Source: Solen grandis (taxonomy: Eukaryota; Mollusca; Bivalvia; Adapedonta; Solenidae). From it: a stretch of DNA of 64,000 nt. The stretch's first letter is position 1. Each line of letters begins with the position of its first letter. The notes below the pieces were generated by a model. That model searched no databases and was not told the DNA's origin. It saw nothing but the letters and a program-made list of their open reading frames with translations. This document shows positions 56,811 to 64,000 of the stretch, piece after piece. A program made the position numbers and the translations under genes. The stretch covers positions 28,404,605-28,468,604 of the forward strand of contig CM037783.1 in assembly GCA_021229015.1 (NCBI GenBank), given 5' to 3'.

Positions 56811-57795
56811 AGCTCACCTGAGCACAAAGTGCTCAAGGTGAGCTTTTGTGATCGCCCTTCGTCCGGCGTCCGTCGTCGTCCGTCGTCCGTTGTCAACAAT
56901 TTGCTTTAAACGACATCTCCTCTGAAACCACTGGACAGAATTTAATGAAACATGGCAAGAATGTTCCTTGAGTCAACCTTCACAAATGTTGCTAAAAATA
57001 AACTTGATCCATGTAGAACTCTGGTTGCCATGGCAACAAAAAAAAAAAAATGAAAACTTTAAAAGTCATCTTCTTCAAAACTACTGGCCAGATTTTAAAA
57101 TAAATTGGTACAGATGTTCCTTGGGTCAACCTCTACCAAAGTTGCTAAAATTATTCCGATCCGAAAAAAAACATGGCCGCCAGGGGCAGGGCTTATTTGC
57201 CTTATATGTATATAGAGAAACCTTTAAACAACATCTCCTCTGAAACCACTGGACAGAATTTGATTAAACTTGGCGGGGATGATCCTTGGGTCAACCCCCA
57301 CAAAAGTTGCTAAAATAAACCTGATCCGTGTAGAACTCTGGTTGCCATGGCAACAAAAAGAAAAAAAATGAAAACTTTAAAAATCATCTTCTTCAAAACT
57401 ACTGGCCAGATTTTAAAATAAATTGGTACAGATGTTCCTTGGGTCAACCTCTACCAAAGTTGCTAAAATTTTTCCGATCTGTAAAAAACATTGCCACCAG
57501 GGGCACAGTAAATAGGGAAAACTTTAATCAACATTTCCTCTGAAACCACTGGACAGAATTTGATTAAACTTGGCAGGAATGATCCTTAGGTCAACCTTCA
57601 CAAAAGTTCCTAAAATAAACTTGATCCATATAGAACTCTGGTTGCCATGGCAACAAAAAGAAAAAAAAAATGAAAACTTTAAAAATCATCTGCTTCAAAA
57701 CTACTGGCCAGATTTTAAAATAAATTGGAACAGATGTTCCTTGGGTCAACCTATTTATCTCAGGTGAGCGATTTAGGGCCATCATGGGCCTCTTG
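56811..57795 (+). mobile_element. Tandem-core element, module A (3 units), complete
   Basis: Cleanest copy. It has the left hairpin (GCTCACCTGAG at 56812-56822), a CGTCGTCCGTCG tract, and three core units with perfect GTTGCCATGGCAAC at 57024, 57341 and 57641. GCCGCCAGGGGC boxes follow in the first unit. The right end CTCAGGTGAGC (57759-57769) is followed by GGGCCATCATGGGCCTCTTG. T-rich on both sides. Frames inside recur in every copy but have no start or context consistent with a gene. Confidence 0.85.
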
Positions 57796-58483
57796 TTGTT
57801 TATCAGGATCTCTATCAATTTGATCTGTGTTATTTTGCAACAAATTCCAAATTTGCAGGGAATATGTAACTGTTATCAGTGCGAGACTTTTGTAAGTGGT
57901 CTCGGGTTACAGTCCTGGTCTGGCTGCACATTTTTCACACCTTCTTGCATTGAAATTTTTTGTGTCCTCTATATATGTATATTAGGCCTTTGTTTTCATA
58001 TTTAAACGTATTGTGTGTCTTTCTACATTTTAAGATTCACTTTAAGTCTTGGAACTTATTTTTATTTATGCAATTAAATATATATGCTTATGTAAACAAG
58101 TTCACATCTCAATAAAAGTTATGTAAAAAAAACAAACAATTTGTTTTCCTGTTAACCCATATAAATCTTATTATCAGACAATTTTTTCTTTGTCGCCGTG
58201 CTTATTTCAATGTGTTGCCTCAGGCAGCACTTTTGTACTTGTATGAAAACTGTACTAGCAGCCACTTGTATTAAGTGGTAAACCTGCATTTACTGGTCAG
58301 GTTTGACTGTACAAAAGATTACTTTATAATAAAGTTTCATAAATGTATTAAAGGCATTCCAGCAGGTTTCTTTTCCTATGGACAGATTTTTCTAATCTTT
58401 TAAAAAAAATTTAGAGTAATTTAGACTATAGAATAAAGATATATGATATCCTTTTCTCATTCGCCATATCTTATTGTCTTTTT
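57796..58483. other. Non-coding stretch
   Basis: Contains a tRNA-like 3' flank trace near 57900-57935 and a piece near 58245-58310 (TAGCAGCCACTTGTATTAAG) shared with about 59850. Confidence 0.4.
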
Positions 58484-59388
58484 AGCTCACCTGGGCACAT
58501 GTGCTCAGGATGAGCTTTTAGGATCGATGAATGTCCGTCCGTCCGTCGTCCGTCGTCCACAATTTGATCGTTTGTACTCTAGCATCTTCATTTCTTTAGC
58601 AATTGCATTCAAACTTAATGACATTGTTTATAACCAAAAAATCTCAGCCAAGTTCGATTTTGGCTGATATCGGAACATTAGGTCAGGAGTTACACCCCTT
58701 ATATTATTTAAAAAAGTCAGATTGCACTTTGTTTGCACTCTAGCATCTTTATTTTTTAGGTTATTGTCTTTAAATTTTATAACAATGTTTATAACCATCA
58801 AATTTTGGCTAAGTTGGATTATGGCTGAAATTGGACCTTTAGGTCAAGAGTAACGCCCCTTTTAAAATTGAAATTCCTTTTAACTTTTTGTCATTGTTTA
58901 AAATCATAATACCTTGGCCAAGTTTAATTATGACTGGAATCAACACATAAGGTCAGGAGTTATGCCCCTTTAAATTTGAAAGAATCCACTTTGCTCTTGC
59001 ACTCTTACATCTTTATTTCTTAAGCAATTGCCTTCAAACCTTAAGACATTGTTAATGACCAGAATATCTTGGCCAAATTTGATGATGGCTTTAATCAATT
59101 TATTATGTCAGGAGTTATGCCCCTTTAAATGTTGAAAATTGCAAGTTTCACTCCACACATCAGTCTGTTGTCCAAAATTAGTTTTTTGCACTCAAGCATC
59201 TTCTTTTTTTTTTGAACTCAAAACTTTATGATGTTTACAGCCTTCAAGTCAAGTTAAACTTTTCCTGAGTTAGACTATTAGTCAGTAGTTGAATGCCTTT
59301 TTATATCAAAAATAGCCAGATTTCACATTGTTTCCTTTAAAGACTATTTATCTCAGGAGAGCGATTTAGGGCCATCATGGCCCTCTTG
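58484..59388 (+). mobile_element. Tandem-core element, module C, complete
   Basis: Left hairpin AGCTCACCTGGGCACATGTG and a CCGTCCGTCCGTCGTC tract. Units of about 140-165 bp follow, each with CTCTAGCATCTTCATTTCTT, CTTGGCCAAGTT-like and GGTCAGGAGTTATGCCCCTT blocks. The right end CTCAGGAGAGC is followed by GGGCCATCATGGCCCTCTTG. Same termini as modules A and B, third core type. Confidence 0.75.
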
Positions 59389-59583
59389 TTGTTTTCTTAT
59401 GTCCACATTTTGTTGTCCCTTCATTTTTTCATTGTCAATATCTTGTCCTTTCATTGTCTCATTGTCCATTGAATTGTCCACATACAAATCTTGTTTTACT
59501 TTGATGTTTCTCATTGTCTAGATCTTCTCTTCCTTTCATTTTCTTATTGTCCCGATCTAATGATTCTTTTTATTTGACTTCAG

Positions 59584-59684
59584 CCATGTCTCCATCTGAT
59601 GCAGTGACGACAGCAGTCTGTGGCCTGGTGGTTTCCTGCCCCTGTGTGTGAAGGTGTTTCCAGTTTTTAGGCTTTAATAGACAG
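59584..59684 (+). other. Possible exon flanked by splice-like sites
   Basis: A GC-richer 101-base block is preceded by TTATTTGACTTCAG and followed by GTATGT. An ATG at 59585 gives only about 22 codons before TGA, and the other frames stop early. It could be a non-coding or terminal exon, or chance. No partner exon was found. Confidence 0.2.
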
Positions 59685-59719
59685 GTATGTTTTTATCTCT
59701 TTTTAGCACTCTTACTGAA

Positions 59720-59900
59720 AGTACAGTCAAACCTGTCTTAATCAGTCAGTCTGGAGAACAGAAGAAAGTGTCCACTTAACAAAGGAGGCTGCTAAATAAT
59801 GGTTCCCAAATGTAGTAAAATACAATAGTTTGGTAATATGAAAACAGTATTAGCAGCCACCTTTATTAAGTGGTCAACATGTTGATTGATGTTATTAAAC
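59720..59900. repeat. MITE-like dispersed repeat
   Basis: ACAGTCAAACCTGTCTTAAT at the left and TTAAGTGGTCAAC at the right, with AGCAGCCACC blocks. Related strings occur near 45150-45230 and 58245-58310. Ends were not resolved. Confidence 0.4.
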
Positions 59901-60036
59901 AAACTATTTCTAAAATTTTAAATGTTTTATGTGATGGTTCTCTATGTATTTCTGGTCTGGTATGACAGTATATATAATAAGGGAAGCAATTTGGAAATAC
60001 CCTGTCCTAGTTTTATGCTATAACTTAATTATTTTT

Positions 60037-60753
60037 AGCTCACCTGAGTAAAGCTTATTTCTTGAGCAATCATCTTCAAACTTTAAGACAATGTTTATGA
60101 CCATAAGGTCTCGATTGAGTTCGATTATGGCTAAGATCCGTTAATTAGGTCAAGAGTTATGCCCTTTTTAATATTAAAAAAAAATGCAAAATTTCACTTT
60201 GTTTACATTCTAGCATCTTCATCTTTTGAGCAATCATCTTCAAACTTTATGGCAATGCTTATGACCATAATGTCTCGATTGAGTTCAATTATGGCTGAGA
60301 TCCGTCAATTAGGTTAGGAGTTATGCCCCTTTTAATATTAAAAATTTGCCAGATTTCACTTTGTTTACACTCTAGCATCTTCATCTTTTGAGCAATCATC
60401 TTCAAATTTTATGGCCATGCTTATGACCATAATGTCTCGATTGAGTTTTAAAGCTGAGATCTGTTGAATAGGTCAGGAGTTATGCCCCTTTAAATATAAA
60501 AAATGCCAGATTTCACTTTGATTACACTCTAGCATCTTCATTTTTTTAGCAATCTTTTTTAAACTTTAAGACTATGTTTATGCCCATAATTTCGCAATCG
60601 GGTTCAATTATAATTAATATTGACAAGTTATTTCAGGAGTTATGCCCTTTTCACCATAAAAAAGCCAGATTTCACTTTTACACTCTAGCATCTTTATTTC
60701 TTGAGCAATCATCTTTCTCAGGTTAGCAATCAAGGGCCATCTTGGCCCTCTTG
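60037..60753 (+). mobile_element. Tandem-core element, module C, left hairpin lost
   Basis: Begins AGCTCACCTGAG and passes directly into a core unit, without the second half of the hairpin or the CGTC tract. Four units (CTCTAGCATCTTCATC near 60210, 60372, 60531, 60686) of about 160 bp follow. The right end TCTCAGGTTAGC is followed by GGGCCATCTTGGCCCTCTTG. Confidence 0.7.
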
Positions 60754-60764
60754 TTTAATAATTC

Positions 60765-61663
60765 TTGCTTAAATATGCATATTCACGTGACCAAACAAAT
60801 ATTCCTTGCAGTATATATCACTTCACTTTTAAGTTTGTTTATCCTGAAAAAATCGTAATAATTCCACTTTTCGTTTTTCTGCCATTACTCAACCGTTTGA
60901 AACCCGATCTTCAAAAACTAAATATCACCTCAAAGGACTTTCATTTTTAAGCACCACAAATTTTACTCATAGTGTCTAGGTTGAATATATTTCGTTTTTG
61001 AGATACCGATGGCCAAATAAAAATATCTAAAACTGACATATGACCTTGACCTTAACGATTTTCCAGAACGGAGGTCACCATGCATGGTGGGTAACGAGGG
61101 TGCACATTAATTAAAAGTAACATGCCAATCTGTCAAAAATTCAAGCCTGCAGGTCCTAAAAGCCGCTAATTTCGAAAGCAAAATTTCTTATCACAGTGTG
61201 ACGTCAAATGCCGTCACACGACGTCAGTTGTCAAATAATACAAAGAAGACCTGGGACACATATCTATCCAATTTTCACGCTTCTAACTCATCAGGAGCCT
61301 TTGTAACACGAAATTATATTTTTATGACCAAAGTTTGAATCTCGATTTTGACATAAAAGCTCGAACTTTCGGAATTTCGAAAATTCAAGAATGTATGCAC
61401 ATCTACATCCCAACTTACACATTCTGTTAAAATATCAAGTCAATCGCACCAATATTGACGACTGCAGAGCGCGAATCAAATTTGGTACCTTATTTGAACT
61501 GAGACGTCAAATGACGTCATATGAAGATGAAAATTGTTGCCTTCAAAAGGGCCAAAGTCACTCTGATTACTGTTAAAATTTCATGTTGCTGGTTTATTTG
61601 CAACCTGTTTGAATTTGAACCTCAAAAGGAGGACAAATAATAATAATAAGAAGACTAGAAGTC
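60765..61663 (+). repeat. Repeat R, 3' portion
   Basis: Carries R-type blocks (TTCACGCTTCTAACTCATCA, GACCAAAGTTTGAA) and TGACGTCA sites (61199, 61512), and ends in AATAATAATAAGAAG directly before the next R start at 61664. Adjacent copies in the same orientation. Confidence 0.65.
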
Positions 61664-63768
61664 GTTTGTTTAAGATACAAACGAAGCGGCTTTCCGTTTG
61701 CTTATTTCAAAGGTATTGAATATATAAGTTATACGAAAAAATGGAATACTGATGCATAGTTATGTATGATTTAATACGTAAATCATCATTATCTCAAATA
61801 TATACTTACGATTATGTTAAAAAATAAGCTTAAAATTTTTTTTTTTTTTTTAAATTTTTTTTTCATTTTATCTTAAAACATATTGAAAAGCATAAATATG
61901 ATCTTACTTGATTACGCACCCGTTTACTATCATTCATAAAAAAAAAAAAAAAAAAAAGGAAAATTTTAAGATAATGCTATCCTAAAGAATTGTTTTCTTA
62001 TGTTATTCAATCGATTTTATTTTTTTTATTCTTTATTTAATATCTTTCTTTGTAAGCATATTACTTAACATGTATTCATTGCAATTTGATCCACAACTGA
62101 AATTGTAAAAAAGAAACAAAATACCTTAAAATCGATGACTTTCAACTTTTAAATTGATTGAGTTTTACATTTGCAAAATTACATGGAAACAAAGGCAGAG
62201 GTGTAAGCAAAATAATGAAAATAATTTCTTATTTCTATGTAATTAACGTTATAAACGTCTTGAAACTTTCAGCTATTCATTTGCTTTATATATTTGCTTA
62301 TTTTTAAGAGATTCAGAAAAAGAAGCCATTAAACATTTAGAAAACATAAAAAAATCGATAGGAAGATATGTATACATGTATTTGTCATTTTCTTCAGGTT
62401 TACAGAAAGCCATGATAGAAAATGCAATAAGTTATTCGTAAAGGTTTTCTGGCTGTAGTATAATTATACTAATTCATTGTAATGCGACTCATTTACTCAA
62501 AAACGTATCACAATTCACTATTCAACACAGGCATTCATTCCTGCAAAAGGACAATCGGATCTTGCTCAACCAACCCAATGACCACTTACATTTCTTTCTT
62601 CAAATTAATAGATTTCCATGAATTAGCCCTATTACGAAAAACATGAATAAGTCATGTTTAATAACGTAATCACTTGAAATTTTCTGGACTTTTTGCGCAT
62701 GTTAAGGTACGGCATTATTACTTATTTAAAGTTAATATGTCCAGTCTTTTGATCTTTTTATATATATATTATGCTTACACATCAATGTTGTCATAAACAA
62801 GTGACACAACATAAATTCTTTAAGGTATGCTTAAGATTGGCATCAATACTCATGACGCTGGAGCGTGAATACGTATTGAAATGAATGATTTTTTATATTT
62901 TATCGACGTCAAAATCAAGTGACTAAAGAAAAATATACTTTTTGCAAGGACATGTTCAGGTAACGTTCTATTACTCGGTATTGCCATGAATTCTTAATCT
63001 TTTCGAATTTGGAAATTTGAATACCAATGTTGACATCTACATCCTAAAATACATCTTCTGTAAAAATATCAAGATAATCGGACCAAAATTAGAGCGCAAA
63101 CAAACTTTTGAAGCTGACGTCAAATCTGACGTCATATGACGCGCCAATGAAAATTGAAAATGATTGAATGTTTGAAAAGATACTTTTTTATCGCTGCAGT
63201 TACAATTTCATTGAATTTGATTCAAAATGTATGAAGCCAGAGCGAGGGAAATCTTTGAAAAAATAGGATTTTGTCCATTGGATGACGTCATAACCACGTG
63301 ACTTAAAAGGGAATCTTTCAGAAAAAAGAAAGTAGACCTCGGGGCTAATAAGCTGTCCAATTTTCATGCTTCTATCTCATCAGTAGCCTTTGAACATAAA
63401 ATAATAGTTTTTGGACCAAAGTTCGAAACTCGGTTTTGCCATAAATTCTTAAATTTTTGGAATTTGAAAATTTAAAAGACAATGTGCACATCTACATCAT
63501 AAAATACACCTTCTGTGAAAATATCAAGATAAAATGTATAAAAAATAAAGGCTCTAAAGCGCGAACAAACTTTTGAAGCTGACATCAAATCTGACGTCAA
63601 TTGACGTCATTAAAAATTAAAAATGATTGAATTTAAAAATTTGAACTTTTTTGTCGAGGCAATTTAAGTTTCATGTTGCTCACACACTGACAACATACTG
63701 AAATTAACTCTTAGATTTGGTTGGAAAAAAAGGAATAATAATAATATTAATAAAAACTAGACTTCTTT
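61664..63768 (+). repeat. Repeat R, copy 3 (near complete)
   Basis: Starts ACTAGAAGTCGTTTGTTTAA, includes all blocks of copies 1 and 2 except an internal deletion near 62970, and ends GGAATAATAATAATATTAAT. TGACGTCA sites lie at 63115, 63127, 63283, 63592 and 63602. No protein. Confidence 0.75.
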
Positions 63769-64000
63769 TGTTTTGAACAAAAGATAGAGCTTTCTGCACT
63801 GCAAACCATGACAAACCTGGTGTTTTTCGAATGTTGGCAAACCTATATAATCCTGCACAAGGAAGTCGTAATATATAACTTCTGTGAAAATTCCATGCCA
63901 ATCCGTCCATAAATGACGGCTGTACAGCGCGGATGAACTTTGGTAGCTTTTTTAAGTTTTGATGTCATGTGTCGTCATATGAAAATTTTAATCATTAAAT
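63769..64000 (+). repeat. Start of a further repeat related to R
   Basis: ACTAGACTTCTTTTG after an AAT tract echoes the R start (ACTAGAAGTCGTTTG), and GCGCGGATGAACTTTGGTAG resembles the block before the R GACGTCA cluster. Truncated by the window end. Confidence 0.4.

Noticed and set aside
53094..60753. CRISPR array
   Set aside because: Direct repeats are long and adjacent with no unique spacers of regular length, and the genome is eukaryotic. These are tandem cores of mobile elements.

Overview
The window looks like gene-poor, repeat-rich, AT-rich DNA from a metazoan nuclear genome, most likely a bivalve mollusc and perhaps a heterodont clam. That assignment is inference. It rests on a metazoan-type BEL/Pao LTR retrotransposon, several tRNA-derived SINE families, a Penelope-like relic, a LINE relic, and short-ended elements with tandem cores that resemble bivalve and insect DINE/pearl-type elements. 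I see no host protein-coding gene I can defend. The only long open frames belong to the retrotransposon. Two 100-base N blocks (6612-6711 and 51891-51990) mark scaffold gaps.

Layout. 0.1-3.8 kb: a long imperfect inverted repeat enclosing a GC-rich island full of the motif CATCGGGA. 4.1-6.1 kb: a tandem-core element ('module A'). 6.7-13.3 kb: mostly anonymous sequence, another tandem-core element (9.96-10.94 kb), two SINEs and a CT-rich minisatellite. 13.35-20.73 kb: a complete BEL/Pao element with two 662-bp LTRs that look identical, a 5-bp target duplication (GTTCG), and gag-protease, RT-RNase H and integrase segments broken by small indels. 22.1-22.9 kb: a miniature LTR element (TRIM-like) whose LTR contains a tRNA-like Pol III promoter, then a second CT-rich minisatellite. 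23.7-24.9 kb: a cluster of tRNA-like SINE heads. 25.6-32.1 kb: two copies of a roughly 2-kb unclassified repeat ('R') rich in TGACGTCA, with a diverged module A element between them. 32.3-46.8 kb: MITEs, SINEs, a 0.9-kb LTR-like sequence, Penelope and LINE relics, foldback structures and microsatellites. 47.1-60.8 kb: a dense run of elements with the same ends (about GCTCACCTGAG ... CTCAGGTGAGC, then a GGGCC..GGCCCTCTTG end) but three different tandem cores, interleaved with SINEs and TTAA-flanked MITEs. 60.8-64 kb: more R repeat.

How parts work together. The BEL element is the only feature with recognisable enzymes: Gag with zinc knuckles, aspartic protease, RT, RNase H and integrase. SINEs, MITEs, the TRIM-like element and the tandem-core elements are non-autonomous and need enzymes encoded elsewhere. 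The most interesting pattern is regulatory. Core A repeats a perfect RFX-type palindrome (GTTGCCATGGCAAC), core B repeats a DR2 nuclear-receptor-like site (AGGTCAGTAGGTCA) five times at about 145-bp spacing, and repeat R carries many CRE-like TGACGTCA sites.

Caution. Single-base losses cluster in several places (about 4900-5300, 16524-16590, 18185-18265, 54410-54440). This suggests residual long-read consensus errors, so some 'breaks' in the retrotransposon may not be biological.
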